Below the pieces are notes generated by a model that was not told where the DNA came from, ran no database searches, and was given only the letters and a program-made list of their open reading frames with translations. Below are positions 45,601-54,718 of a stretch of DNA of 64,000 bases, one piece after another; the first letter of the stretch is position 1, and each line of letters begins with the position of its first letter. This DNA comes from Epilithonimonas tenax DSM 16811 (GTDB lineage Bacteria; Bacteroidota; Bacteroidia; Flavobacteriales; Weeksellaceae). The stretch covers positions 59,232-123,231 of the forward strand of contig NZ_AUAA01000008.1 of NCBI RefSeq assembly GCF_000428485.1, in the 5' to 3' direction. Made by a program: the position numbers and the translations under genes.

Positions 45601-46542
45601 TTAAGTTGCCGAAGCATTTTCTTTGATGATTGCCAATAATTTTTCTGCACTCAGAATGCCCATTTCCAATCCGCTGTGTTTTTCATATTCGAAGAGCGGA
45701 TGAAGATACGGCGGGATAACACCCTCACTGATGGCTACCACTTTTTTCTGCGTGAGATCAATGTTCCTCATTTGCAACACCGGATTGAGCCCAAGGAGTG
45801 TTTCGTCACTCATTGCAAAAAAACCGTCGATCTTTTCCAAACCATCGGTTTCCAGTAATTTTTCTTTTGTTTTATAGGAAGAATCAGCGAAAATGTAATC
45901 GTAAGAAATTGTAGGATATGCACGGATGATTCTCTCAAATCCTTTTTTCCGGTTGATGGTAATGTCCAGCTGCTCATCACCATATATAGCCAAAATGTTT
46001 TTGCAGCCATATGTGACTAATTTTTCTGCACATTGCATAGCTGTTTGTTCACTATCAAAGATGACCTGCGGATACTGATCCTGAGAAAGGCTTTTATCAA
46101 AAAGAACGATAGGGATCTTCAAGTCATTGGCAACGCAGAGGTGATCCAAATTTTTGGTGTTTTTGCTGACAGATATCAAGATGCCTTCTACGTTGGAGTT
46201 ACAGCAGATCTCCATATTTTCTTTCTCCTTATCAAGGGATTCTTCTGAGGACAAGATAAAAACCTTAAAACCTGCTTTCGCGAGTGTTTTTGAAATCCCT
46301 TCTATCACTGCCGGTATAAAAAAGAGAGACATCTGCGGGATGATGAGACCAATTGTTTTTGATGATCTTTTTCTAAAATTGACAGCAAAATCGTTTGGAC
46401 GATAATTTAGTAATTCTGCGGCTTCCTTGACTCGTAGCTTTACTGCATTGCTAATATCCGGATGATTACTGAGTGCTCTGGACACTGTAGAAATGTTAAT
46501 TTGGAGCATTTCTGCTAGATCTTTTATCGTAACTCTTTTCAT
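45601..46542 (-). CDS. LacI-family regulator of the sugar locus
   Basis: A 313-residue repressor. The N-terminal helix-turn-helix and hinge are TIKDLAEMLQINISTVSRALSN (here from residue 4) and NYRPNDFAVNFR. The periplasmic-binding-like effector domain fills about 62-313 (GLIIPQMSLFFIPAVIEGI at its start). It is divergent from a TonB receptor and sugar genes. Two LacI-type CAAACGnTTG half-site pairs lie in the gap between, which supports local control. The effector is probably a sugar or sugar phosphate. Confidence 0.93.
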   Translation of the reverse strand: MKRVTIKDLAEMLQINISTVSRALSNHPDISNAVKLRVKEAAELLNYRPNDFAVNFRKRSSKTIGLIIPQMSLFFIPAVIEGISKTLAKAGFKVFILSSEESLDKEKENMEICCNSNVEGILISVSKNTKNLDHLCVANDLKIPIVLFDKSLSQDQYPQVIFDSEQTAMQCAEKLVTYGCKNILAIYGDEQLDITINRKKGFERIIRAYPTISYDYIFADSSYKTKEKLLETDGLEKIDGFFAMSDETLLGLNPVLQMRNIDLTQKKVVAISEGVIPPYLHPLFEYEKHSGLEMGILSAEKLLAIIKENASAT

Positions 46543-46670
46543 TTTGGCATTTGAAAGTAAAATTCGGGAAAATATAGTGATATTATTAGGATAAAATTTT
46601 GTTAATAAATGTTAAATTAAAAGCTTGTAAAAGTTAAATTTTGTTAATTATTTTAAAAACTTACCAACCG

Positions 46671-46692
46671 CAAACGTTTGTGCAAACGATTG
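46671..46692 (+). promoter_or_regulatory. Tandem LacI-type operators
   Basis: CAAACGTTTG (46671-46680) is a perfect 10-bp palindrome with the central CG typical of LacI-family sites. CAAACGATTG (46683-46692) is a near copy, centre-to-centre 12 bases away. They lie between the divergent lacI-type gene and the TonB receptor, 86 bases before the latter. Confidence 0.7.
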
Positions 46693-46777
46693 AAATTAAT
46701 CTTAAGTTCATACAGGGTTTACAAAAGATTTTTATGTAGCCAAATAAAATACTTTTAGCAAAACAAAACTCACCATT

Positions 46778-49195
46778 ATGAAAATAAATATGACTAAAAA
46801 GTTATTGATTTTCGGGACATTCAATGTTGCTGCATTTATGTTTTCCCAAACTACTGGTAATGATACTATTTCAAAAGACAAAACCATTGATGAAATTGTT
46901 ATTACAGGAAACTCCAACCCCAAATCGTCTATCAAGACCAGCACCTCCATTTCTACATTGAAAATGAAGGATATCCAAAATGCTGCTCCCAGAACAACAG
47001 CAGAAATCTTCAGGACGATCCCAGGAATACGGTCAGAATCTTCTGGAGGAGAAGGCAACTCCAACATCACGGTAAGAGGCGTTCCTGTTTCTGCGGGTGG
47101 TTCCAGATATCTATTGATCCAGGAAGATGGGCTGCCTGTGATGCAATTTGGAGATATTGCGTTTGGCACCCAGGATCAGTTTACAAGATTTGATTCCTTC
47201 GTTTCTAAAGTAGAGGCTTTGAGAGGTGGTTCTGCTTCTGTCTTTGCGAGTAACTCACCTGCGGGAATCATCAATTTTATTACAAAAACCGGTGAGATAC
47301 AAGGTGGTAGTCTTACGCAACAGGTTGGACTCAATTATAAAAACTTCCGCACAGATTTTGATTATGGTACATCTGTAGGAAATGATACTTTTATCAGTGT
47401 CGGTGGGTTTTACAGAGTGGGCGACGGTCCGAGAAAAACAGGATTCAACTCCAATAGTGGGGGACAGTTCAGGATGTCTCTTCTTAAAAAATTCGAAAAA
47501 GGAAGCTTCCGGGTCTATACAAAACTTCTGGATGACAGAACAGCGGCATATATGCCAATGCCTGTTGGTGTATCCGGAACGGACAGCGATCCAAATTGGA
47601 ATTCTCTTTCTAATTATAATATCCTCACAGGTGCCTTGCAAACCATCAATCTGATGAAAGACAGAACCATGGGCGGCGATGGTAATATCTTGGATAGCAA
47701 TATTTCCGATGGGATGCATTCTGTTTCCAAAGCTATTGGTGCAGAACTGAATTATGATCTTGGAGAAGGTTGGAAGCTTGAAGAAAAAGCAAGATATACT
47801 GCAAATAACGGACAGTTTATTGCGCCTTTCCCGGCAAATGTTGGCAGCGGGACAGACATATTATCCACCGTTACAGGATTCGCCAAAGCGTTCTACGCAG
47901 GAACCAATACGGCTGTTGATATGAATGCGAATTACATGAAGATCCATTTGTTCAATGTGAAACTGAATAATTTTAACAACTTCTTTAATGATTTTAATAT
48001 CAGCAAAAAGTGGGATGGCATCAAGTTGAACGCAGGTTTGTACAAAGGGATTCAAAACATAAACATGTCTTGGAACTGGAATACCTACTTGCAGGAAGTG
48101 AATGACAAGGATGCAAGACTGGTAGATGTCGTAGATGCCTCCGGAAAGTATCTGACAGATCACGGACTTCTTAATTATGGGGTGCCGGCCTGGGGTAATC
48201 TTAATCGAAATTATGATACGAAATATGATGTAACAGCTCCTCACGCCCAGATCGAAATCACAGCTGTCGACAAGCTAACTTTTGATCTTGGAGCTAGATA
48301 CGATTTCGGAAAGGTCAATGGTACATTTTCAGGAGCTACAAATACCAGTGCCCCTATTGATATCAACGGAAATGGCGTTATAGATGCACCGGAAATGAGC
48401 GTTGCGACGAATGATAATATCAATATCCCGGTGAATTACAAATACGGAATTTTCGGTTATTCTGTTGGCGCAAATTACACGCTTAACAACCGCAATGCAA
48501 TTTTTGCAAGAATAAGTCAGGGAGGAAGTGCTTCTGCGGACAGGATCCTATTCTCCGGATATAATTACACCAATAATAGCGACCCATCTCTGGATGCTGT
48601 GAAAGTGAATAAGGTCAACCAATTCGAGGCTGGCTATAAACTCAGAGGTGCAAACTATTTCCTAAACTCGACATTCTTCTATGCAAAAACAGTTGAAGCC
48701 AATTATGAAGTGACCACACAGAAGAAGACAGAAAACAAATACCAATCGCTAGGTCTGGAACTAGACGGATTTTATAAAATCAGCAATACCTTTGATATAA
48801 AAGCAGGTCTTACCTATACACACGCAGAAATTAAAAATGCACTGGACCAAACGATCATTGGAAATACGCCGAGAAGAACGCCCAAATTGATGTATTCTGT
48901 CAATCCAAACTTTAATGTGGAAAAACTAAGCCTAGGTCTATACCTCATCGGTAATACAAAAGCATATACTCAGGATTCTAATAAATTGACAATGCCTGGA
49001 TATGTTGCAGTGAACCCATATATCTCCTATATGCTTCTGAAAAACATTTCCGTAAGCCTCAATGCAAACAATATTTTCAATACTATTGCAGTCACAGAAG
49101 CGGAGGAAGGCAGCATCACAGGTGGCAACGGCATCATCAGAGCAAGAACGCTGGCAGGTAGCAGCTATAGTATAAGTGTGAAGTTTGATCTTTAA
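46778..49195 (+). CDS. TonB-dependent receptor of the sugar locus (SuxA-like)
   Basis: An 805-residue outer membrane receptor. The signal peptide ends near MFSQ (23); an in-frame ATG at 46790 could also be the start. After an EIVITG-type TonB box region (about 37-42) comes the plug with TAEIFRTIPGIRSESSGG and VSKVEALRGGSASVFASNSP (about 147-166). The barrel ends in FDL. A segment NIFNTIAVTEAEEGSITGG near the end resembles SuxA-type sucrose receptors (from memory of the family, not searched). With the LacI operators upstream and invertase-like and MFS genes downstream, sucrose or a related saccharide is the likely ligand. Confidence 0.88.
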   Translation: MKINMTKKLLIFGTFNVAAFMFSQTTGNDTISKDKTIDEIVITGNSNPKSSIKTSTSISTLKMKDIQNAAPRTTAEIFRTIPGIRSESSGGEGNSNITVRGVPVSAGGSRYLLIQEDGLPVMQFGDIAFGTQDQFTRFDSFVSKVEALRGGSASVFASNSPAGIINFITKTGEIQGGSLTQQVGLNYKNFRTDFDYGTSVGNDTFISVGGFYRVGDGPRKTGFNSNSGGQFRMSLLKKFEKGSFRVYTKLLDDRTAAYMPMPVGVSGTDSDPNWNSLSNYNILTGALQTINLMKDRTMGGDGNILDSNISDGMHSVSKAIGAELNYDLGEGWKLEEKARYTANNGQFIAPFPANVGSGTDILSTVTGFAKAFYAGTNTAVDMNANYMKIHLFNVKLNNFNNFFNDFNISKKWDGIKLNAGLYKGIQNINMSWNWNTYLQEVNDKDARLVDVVDASGKYLTDHGLLNYGVPAWGNLNRNYDTKYDVTAPHAQIEITAVDKLTFDLGARYDFGKVNGTFSGATNTSAPIDINGNGVIDAPEMSVATNDNINIPVNYKYGIFGYSVGANYTLNNRNAIFARISQGGSASADRILFSGYNYTNNSDPSLDAVKVNKVNQFEAGYKLRGANYFLNSTFFYAKTVEANYEVTTQKKTENKYQSLGLELDGFYKISNTFDIKAGLTYTHAEIKNALDQTIIGNTPRRTPKLMYSVNPNFNVEKLSLGLYLIGNTKAYTQDSNKLTMPGYVAVNPYISYMLLKNISVSLNANNIFNTIAVTEAEEGSITGGNGIIRARTLAGSSYSISVKFDL

Positions 49196-49220
49196 AAAAA
49201 CTGATTAAATAATTTTTTCT

Positions 49221-49259
49221 GTGGAATGAAAAAACCCGATTTTCTCATTCCACTTTTTT
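49221..49259 (+). terminator. Terminator or attenuator between receptor and hydrolase
   Basis: A 9-bp stem GTGGAATGA/TCATTCCAC (49221-49229 with 49245-49253), extended by A/T pairs, then six T. It lies between two genes of the same locus, so it may lower expression of the inner genes relative to the receptor. Confidence 0.8.
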
Positions 49260-49277
49260 CACTAAAAAGAAGGATAT

Positions 49278-50417
49278 ATGTTGAGACATCAGGCTATTGA
49301 AATCATAAGAAAGGCCATTACCAAAGACGGGATTTTAGCATCATCAGAAAAGACAGACAACTATGCAAGAGTATGGTCCCGGGATGCTATGATGACAGGG
49401 TTTACAGGAATTCTTATTCAGGATCCAGAAATAACAGAAGCTCTGGAAAGGTCTATTCTTACCTTGGCAAAACATCAGGGACAAAGCGGCCAGATCCCTT
49501 CCAATGTCAATGTTGTGAATGATACCGCTAGCTATGGCAGTCTTGTTGGGCGCGTAGATGCTACAACCTGGTGGGTCGCCATAACTTGTGAATATTTAAA
49601 ATACCGTAAAAATGATGCGCTGAAGCTGCAGCTCCGAAGCAATATAGAACTTGCTTTGAAATGTCTAGATTCATGGGAGTTTAATGCCCGTGGATTGATT
49701 TACACACCTCTTGGCGGGAATTGGGCAGATGAATATATCACTTCAGGTTATACTTTGTACGACAATGTCCTTCGCTATTGGGCAATTGCAAATGCAGCAA
49801 AAGTTTATGAAAACCTCTTATGGCAAACTCAGGCAAAAAACATTAAATTTTTAATAGAAACCAACTTTAAAAAGAATGATTCTGCCAGTTCGAAGTATCA
49901 CGAGACAGCTTATGGAAAAGCGAGTGAGAAACCCTATCTGTGGGCTTCTCTCAACGCCAATGGTTACGACGAACGCTTTGACCTCGCGGGAAACGCCTTG
50001 GCAATTCTTCTTGATTTTGATGTTGATCTGGAACCATTCACCCACTTTCTGGATGGCTTAAACGCAGAGTTTCGGCATTGGATGTTGCCTGTTTTTTATC
50101 CTGTAGTTTTTCCACAAGATACAGACTGGAAACTGTTGGAAAATAACTACAGCTATCATTTTAAAAATAAACCTTATCATTTTCACAATGGTGGTTCGTG
50201 GCCTATTTTTCTTGGTTGGATATGTTACGCTTTATCCCGCAAAGATCTAAAAGACATCCCGGCAAAAATCCGATATCAGTACGAAGAACTACTGACCGCA
50301 AAGGGATCAACTTTCAAAGAATATTATACAACAGATGCACTTTTGCCATCAGGTACGGACAAACTTTGTTTTTCTGCTTCGGGATATCTATTGATGACCA
50401 TTCCCCAGCCAACATAG
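49278..50417 (+). CDS. GH100-like invertase (alpha/alpha barrel glycoside hydrolase)
   Basis: A 379-residue cytoplasmic enzyme without signal peptide. It is often labelled amylo-alpha-1,6-glucosidase. Seen: NYARVWSRDAMMTGFTGILI (28-47) with R35-D36, GQSGQIPSNV (68-77), GRVDATTWWVAI (91-102, D94), GGNWADEYITSGYTLYDNVL near 155-175 and FHNGGSWPIFLGW near 308-320. The HNGGSWP motif and the RDA region match neutral/alkaline invertases of GH100, which split sucrose into glucose and fructose. It is shorter than plant forms (over 500). An alpha-glucosidase on another disaccharide is the alternative. Confidence 0.78.
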   Translation: MLRHQAIEIIRKAITKDGILASSEKTDNYARVWSRDAMMTGFTGILIQDPEITEALERSILTLAKHQGQSGQIPSNVNVVNDTASYGSLVGRVDATTWWVAITCEYLKYRKNDALKLQLRSNIELALKCLDSWEFNARGLIYTPLGGNWADEYITSGYTLYDNVLRYWAIANAAKVYENLLWQTQAKNIKFLIETNFKKNDSASSKYHETAYGKASEKPYLWASLNANGYDERFDLAGNALAILLDFDVDLEPFTHFLDGLNAEFRHWMLPVFYPVVFPQDTDWKLLENNYSYHFKNKPYHFHNGGSWPIFLGWICYALSRKDLKDIPAKIRYQYEELLTAKGSTFKEYYTTDALLPSGTDKLCFSASGYLLMTIPQPT

Positions 50418-50472
50418 AAGTTGAGCCTTCGTATTTGAAATTAATTAGTAAATCAAAAATAGACCAATACAG

Positions 50473-50508
50473 ACATTTCAGTTTAGCAGAATGCCTCCAG
50501 TGAAATGT
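50473..50508. other. Weak inverted repeat in a gap of the sugar locus
   Basis: ACATTTCA (50473-50480) and TGAAATGT (50501-50508) pair around a 20-base loop, in the 118-base gap before the kinase-like gene. There is a short T stretch after it. Its role is uncertain: attenuator, RNA end or chance. Confidence 0.35.
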
Positions 50509-50535
50509 TTTGTCCCATATAAAATAATTTAGAAA

Positions 50536-51189
50536 ATGATTGGAGATATCATACAGATCGATGAAAAACACCTGAGTACGGCAGAACAGATTTTCACTAT
50601 TCTGAATACGAAAATCCCTTCTGGCAACCATAACAAATATGCCGTAGGAATTGCAGGCGAAAGTGGAAGTGGTAAGTCTGTAACCGCATACGCTGTTTCC
50701 AAGATTTTGGAAAAAAACAATATAAAAAGCGTTGTCATTCAGATGGATAATTATTTTAAGCTTCCTCCAAAATCCAATCACGAGAACCGGCTCGTCAGTA
50801 TAGATAATGTAGGGACTCACGAGGTTAATCTGGACCTTCTGTCACAAAACATTCAAAGTTTTAAAACAGGAGCAGATTCTTTCGAGAAACCCTTGGTCAA
50901 TTATCCTGAAAACTCTATCAGCACAGAGTTGATTTTCGCAAAAGACGTTCAGGTCGTTATTGTGGAAGGAACTTACATTCTGGAACTGGACGATTTCGAT
51001 TTCAAAATATTCATCGATCGAAATTTTAAAAGCACCTACAAAAACAGGATGGAAAGAAACAGAGACGAGAAAAGCGATTTTGTAGAACAGGTTCTGCAGA
51101 TAGAACATCAGATCATCAAAGCATATAAAAGCAAGGCTGATTTGATTTTGGATAATGATTATAAAGTCTTAATACCATCCGCACAATGA
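50536..51189 (+). CDS. Uridine kinase-like P-loop kinase of the sugar locus
   Basis: A 217-residue kinase of the uridine kinase/phosphoribulokinase family. Walker A is GESGSGKS (41-48); QMDNYFKLPP (about 73-82) carries the conserved D-x-Y of the acceptor site; VVIVEGTYIL and FIDRNFKSTYKNRMERNRDE form the lid region. True uridine kinase is usually found elsewhere, and this gene sits between an invertase-like enzyme and a sugar porter, overlapping the latter by 4 bases. A role as sugar (fructose) kinase, as described for FrcK-type members, is inferred; the sequence alone cannot decide. Confidence 0.8.
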   Translation: MIGDIIQIDEKHLSTAEQIFTILNTKIPSGNHNKYAVGIAGESGSGKSVTAYAVSKILEKNNIKSVVIQMDNYFKLPPKSNHENRLVSIDNVGTHEVNLDLLSQNIQSFKTGADSFEKPLVNYPENSISTELIFAKDVQVVIVEGTYILELDDFDFKIFIDRNFKSTYKNRMERNRDEKSDFVEQVLQIEHQIIKAYKSKADLILDNDYKVLIPSAQ

Positions 51190-52580
51190 TAAAAAAAATA
51201 ATTCCAAGACTAAGTTTTTGGCAAATCTGGAATATGAATATCGGATTTTTTGGCATCCAGTACAGTTTCGGGTTGCAGCAAACCGCAATTAATCCAATTT
51301 ATTCATTTTTAGGAGCGCATACAGATCAGCTCCCAATCCTTAACTTGGCAGGGCCTATTACAGGTTTGCTCATTCAGCCATTAATTGGCGCCATCAGCGA
51401 CAAAACCTGGAGCCCAAAATGGGGACGCAGAAAACCATTCTTTTTAATCGGTGCTCTTTTCTGCAGTTTAGCATTGTTTGCATTTCCGTTTAGTTCTGCG
51501 ATATGGATGGCTGTAGGTTTGCTGTGGATCCTGGATGCGGCTAATAATACAGCTATGGAACCCTACCGTGCTTTTATTGGCGACAAACTTCCGGAGGATC
51601 AGCAGACATTTGGTTTTCAGATGCAAAGTCTCTTTGTCGGCGCAGGAATCACATTGGCCAATCTATCTTTGTTTGTCTTTCAAAAATATTTTGGTGGTGA
51701 GAACAATCTTGGTGGTATCCCGGCCTGGGTGTATTATTCTTTCTTTCTAGGGTCATTCTGTTCCATCGTTTCTGTGGCTTGGTCTGTGTACAAAACGCCA
51801 GAGATCCCGCCAACCGATGAGGAACTAGCAACACTAAAATGGGAAAAAGAAAACAGCCATTATTTTTCACATATTACAGAGATCTTCTCATCTATCAATA
51901 AGATGCCCAAAGTCCTTTGGCAACTGGCGTTGGTCTATTTCTTCCAATGGTATGCGCTGTTTTGCTATTGGCAATTCATCACGCCAATGCTGAAAAAAAC
52001 AGTCTATGGCGTCTCCGAAGCAGAGGAGCGAAAAGCCGCTGTATTTCTTGAACTCGCCCAAAAAGGCACTCATGTTTCAGAAGCCAGCCTCATGTGGGCA
52101 AAGAACATCTCACATCTTGTACAAACAGCTGTTGGACAAACCGGTTTGATGAACGGTACTTACAATTTGGTGACGATGATCACTGCTTTGATTTTGGTTC
52201 CTTTTGCAAATAGATTTTCAACCAAAAAAGTTTATACCTTTTGTCTGTTTGCAACAGCGCTGGCGCTGATGGTTTTACCATTGATCAAAAATGAATATCT
52301 GCTTCTCCTGCCTATGATTTTATTCGGAATAGGTTGGGCCGCAATTATGGGATTGCCGTATTCTATGGTCTCGCCAAGTATACCTCCGGAAAAAAGAGGC
52401 GTTTATATGGGTATTATCAATATGATGATTGTTGTCCCTATGCTGATACAGACGGTTACTTTTGGGACGATCTACAAAGAAATATTAGACAACAGCCCAG
52501 AGAAAGCCATTTTTACAGCAGGGATATTATTTGTTCTGGCAAGTATTTCTGTCAACTTTATGAATGTAAAGAAACAGTAA
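51186..52580 (+). CDS. MFS sugar porter (SLC45/SuxC-like)
   Basis: A 464-residue inner membrane transporter with about 12 helices. Between helices 2 and 3 it has PLIGAISDKTW and WGRRKPFFLIG (about 70-95), the loop motif of the SLC45/GPH-like sugar porters. A long cytoplasmic loop with EEN and EISPT-type charged residues divides the halves. It starts within the last codon of the kinase gene (ATGA overlap). It would carry the intact disaccharide across the inner membrane, consistent with the cytoplasmic hydrolase upstream. Confidence 0.9.
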   Translation: MIKKIIPRLSFWQIWNMNIGFFGIQYSFGLQQTAINPIYSFLGAHTDQLPILNLAGPITGLLIQPLIGAISDKTWSPKWGRRKPFFLIGALFCSLALFAFPFSSAIWMAVGLLWILDAANNTAMEPYRAFIGDKLPEDQQTFGFQMQSLFVGAGITLANLSLFVFQKYFGGENNLGGIPAWVYYSFFLGSFCSIVSVAWSVYKTPEIPPTDEELATLKWEKENSHYFSHITEIFSSINKMPKVLWQLALVYFFQWYALFCYWQFITPMLKKTVYGVSEAEERKAAVFLELAQKGTHVSEASLMWAKNISHLVQTAVGQTGLMNGTYNLVTMITALILVPFANRFSTKKVYTFCLFATALALMVLPLIKNEYLLLLPMILFGIGWAAIMGLPYSMVSPSIPPEKRGVYMGIINMMIVVPMLIQTVTFGTIYKEILDNSPEKAIFTAGILFVLASISVNFMNVKKQ

Positions 52581-52604
52581 CTACAAAAATATCAGGGAAA
52601 TAAA

Positions 52605-52634
52605 AAATCCGCTTAAGAAAACTTAGGCGGATTT
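52605..52634. terminator. Terminator at the end of the sugar locus
   Basis: A 13-bp stem AAATCCGCTTAAG/CTTAGGCGGATTT (52605-52617 with 52622-52634, one G-T pair) around AAAA. It lies between the convergent MFS gene and the small membrane protein gene. Confidence 0.88.
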
Positions 52635-52691
52635 AAATATATATATTGTTTCGCTCTGAGTGCAATCTCTCACGAAAAGAAAATTGCCGAA

Positions 52692-52967
52692 TTAATGGTG
52701 GTGTCCATGGCTTACTGGTTTTTCGCCAGCTGGTCTTTGATAGATGACCTCTACGCCTTCCTGCTCATACAGTTTTTTGTATCGCACTTCTTCTGGATCG
52801 AAATTCTTGTTGATCTTGCCGAAATATTCTGCAACACCTTCTGTTAACCAAAGTGGTACGATAAATCCGAAGAACATCAAAATACACCAAAATCCACACA
52901 AGAACATAGTGAAAAAGTAAACGGTCCATAGAAATTGGTAAGCTGGCCAAAATGCAGATAACATCAT
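52692..52967 (-). CDS. Small membrane protein with His-rich end
   Basis: A 91-residue protein from the ATG at 52967; a TTG 7 codons upstream (52988) is less likely. Two joined hydrophobic helices (about 5-42) are followed by a charged tail (FGKINKNFDPEEVRYKKLYEQ) and the ending SHGHHH. No family was recognised. Metal binding by the histidines is possible but not shown. Confidence 0.6.
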   Translation of the reverse strand: MMLSAFWPAYQFLWTVYFFTMFLCGFWCILMFFGFIVPLWLTEGVAEYFGKINKNFDPEEVRYKKLYEQEGVEVIYQRPAGEKPVSHGHHH

Positions 52968-53123
52968 ATCGCTGTATATTTTGAGCAAAAGTAGACGTTT
53001 TTATTTTATTTCACAAAATTTCTGGATTGATTTTTTTCATTTTGCTGAACTTTTAGTTTTTAGTAATTTCGTAAGGTTGTAAAAATCAGTTGAAAGTTGG
53101 TGGGAAAGATTGTAATACAAACA

Positions 53124-53218
53124 AATCCCCTAGCCCCGATTGCAGCGGTTACCCCACAACAAGCGTCGGGAAAAGCCTTGGCGTGAGGAGTAATAGCGAA
53201 AAGCGGGAAACAGCTCCT
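53124..53218 (+). repeat. Structured intergenic repeat, copy D
   Basis: CCTAGCCCCGATTGCAGCGG opens the element and AGCGAAAAGCGGGAAACAGC closes it. CCCG/CGGG can pair, and GCGGTTAC pairs with GTAATAGC inside with one mismatch. It ends 24 bases before the fumC ATG, in the same direction, so it is probably part of the fumC 5' leader. Confidence 0.65.
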
Positions 53219-53242
53219 AAAAAAATAAATAAATATAATATA

Positions 53243-54637
53243 ATGAGTTTCAGAATCGAAAAAGACACAATGGGCGACGTGCAAGTGCCTGCAGATAAAT
53301 TTTGGGGTGCACAGACGGAGCGTTCCAGAAATAATTTCAAAATAGGGCCGGAAGGAAGTATGCCTCGTGAAATCATCGATGCATTTGCTTACCTGAAGAA
53401 AGCTGCCGCTTATACCAACGCAGAATTGGGCGTTCTTTCTAATGAAAAGAGAGATCTCATCGGAAAAGTCTGTGAAGAAATCCTTGAAGGTAAACTGTAC
53501 GACCAATTCCCGTTGGTAATTTGGCAAACTGGTTCTGGCACACAATCCAATATGAATTTGAACGAGGTAGTTGCCAACAGATCTCACGTTTTGAACGGCG
53601 GAAATCTTGGTGAGAAAACTTTGGTTCACCCGAATGATGATGTGAACAAGTCTCAGTCTTCCAATGACACTTATCCAACAGCAATGCACATTGCAGCTTA
53701 CACGAAAGTGGTGAAAGATACTTTGCCTGCTTTGGAAAAACTGAGAAATACGCTTGACGAGAAAGCGAAAAGATTCCAGAACATTGTGAAAATCGGGAGA
53801 ACGCACCTGATGGATGCTACGCCTTTGACGCTTGGACAGGAGTTTTCCGGTTATGTAGCGCAATTGGATTACGCGAAAAAAGCGATCATTAATACTTTGG
53901 ATCACCTGAAGGAATTGGCTCTTGGCGGAACTGCCGTAGGAACCGGACTCAACACACCAAAAGGTTATGATGTTTTGGTGGCTAAATATATTGCAGATTT
54001 CACCGGACTTCCTTTTGTAACGGCTCCGAATAAATTTGAAGCTTTGGCAGCGCACGACGGTATTGTGGAATCTCACGGTGCACTTAAGCAATTGGCGGTT
54101 TCGCTTTATAAAATTGCTCAGGACATTAGATTGTTGGCTTCCGGACCAAGATCTGGAATCGGCGAGATCCACATTCCGGAGAACGAGCCAGGTTCTTCTA
54201 TCATGCCAGGTAAAGTGAATCCTACTCAGAACGAAGCCATCACCATGGTTTGCGCACAAGTTCTTGGAAATGACACCACGATTTCTTTTGCAGGAACGCA
54301 AGGGAATTATGAACTGAATGTTTTCAAACCTGTGATGGCGGCAAACTTCTTACAGTCTGCTCAGCTGTTGGCTGATTCTATGGTTTCTTTCAATGACCAC
54401 TGTGCCGTTGGAATCGAGCCGAACGAACCGAGAATCAAGGAATTGGTTGACAAATCTCTTATGCTGGTGACAGCACTTAATACGCACATCGGTTACGAAA
54501 ATGCGGCGAAAATTGCTAAAACTGCGCACAAAAACGGAACTACTTTGAAAGAAGAAGCCGTGAATCTTGGACTGTTGACAGCAGAACAGTTTGACGAATG
54601 GGTGAAACCAGAAGATATGGTTGGAAGCCTTAAATAG
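53243..54637 (+). CDS. fumC: Class II fumarate hydratase
   Basis: A 464-residue iron-free fumarase of the TCA cycle. The start is the ATG at 53243 ([16 protein letters not shown]); the same frame is open upstream through the structured repeat, but that part is not fumarase sequence. Seen: [13 protein letters not shown] (about 98-110), the 53651-53680 region with [35 protein letters not shown], and the loop signature [15 protein letters not shown] carrying the catalytic serine. Length is normal. A strong terminator follows. Confidence 0.97.
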   Translation: MSFRIEKDTMGDVQVPADKFWGAQTERSRNNFKIGPEGSMPREIIDAFAYLKKAAAYTNAELGVLSNEKRDLIGKVCEEILEGKLYDQFPLVIWQTGSGTQSNMNLNEVVANRSHVLNGGNLGEKTLVHPNDDVNKSQSSNDTYPTAMHIAAYTKVVKDTLPALEKLRNTLDEKAKRFQNIVKIGRTHLMDATPLTLGQEFSGYVAQLDYAKKAIINTLDHLKELALGGTAVGTGLNTPKGYDVLVAKYIADFTGLPFVTAPNKFEALAAHDGIVESHGALKQLAVSLYKIAQDIRLLASGPRSGIGEIHIPENEPGSSIMPGKVNPTQNEAITMVCAQVLGNDTTISFAGTQGNYELNVFKPVMAANFLQSAQLLADSMVSFNDHCAVGIEPNEPRIKELVDKSLMLVTALNTHIGYENAAKIAKTAHKNGTTLKEEAVNLGLLTAEQFDEWVKPEDMVGSLK

Positions 54638-54669
54638 AAAATAGACTTTTAGACAAAAGATTATAGACA

Positions 54670-54703
54670 AACTCCGAGGTAATTTTCTCGGAGTTTTTAT
54701 TTT
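54670..54703 (+). terminator. Terminator of fumC
   Basis: A 9-bp perfect stem AACTCCGAG/CTCGGAGTT (54670-54678 with 54687-54695) followed by a T-rich run. Confidence 0.9.
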
Positions 54704-54718
54704 TATTAAATTTCGTTG

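Noticed and set aside
53090..53242. N-terminal extension of fumC by 51 codons
   Set aside because: It coincides with structured repeat copy D; fumarases start at the [11 protein letters not shown] segment.
53060..54301. A 413-codon open frame on the minus strand across fumC
   Set aside because: It is antisense to the well-conserved fumC gene, has no domain-like sequence and is rich in Phe/Arg/Ser, as expected from a reverse frame of an AT-rich coding sequence.
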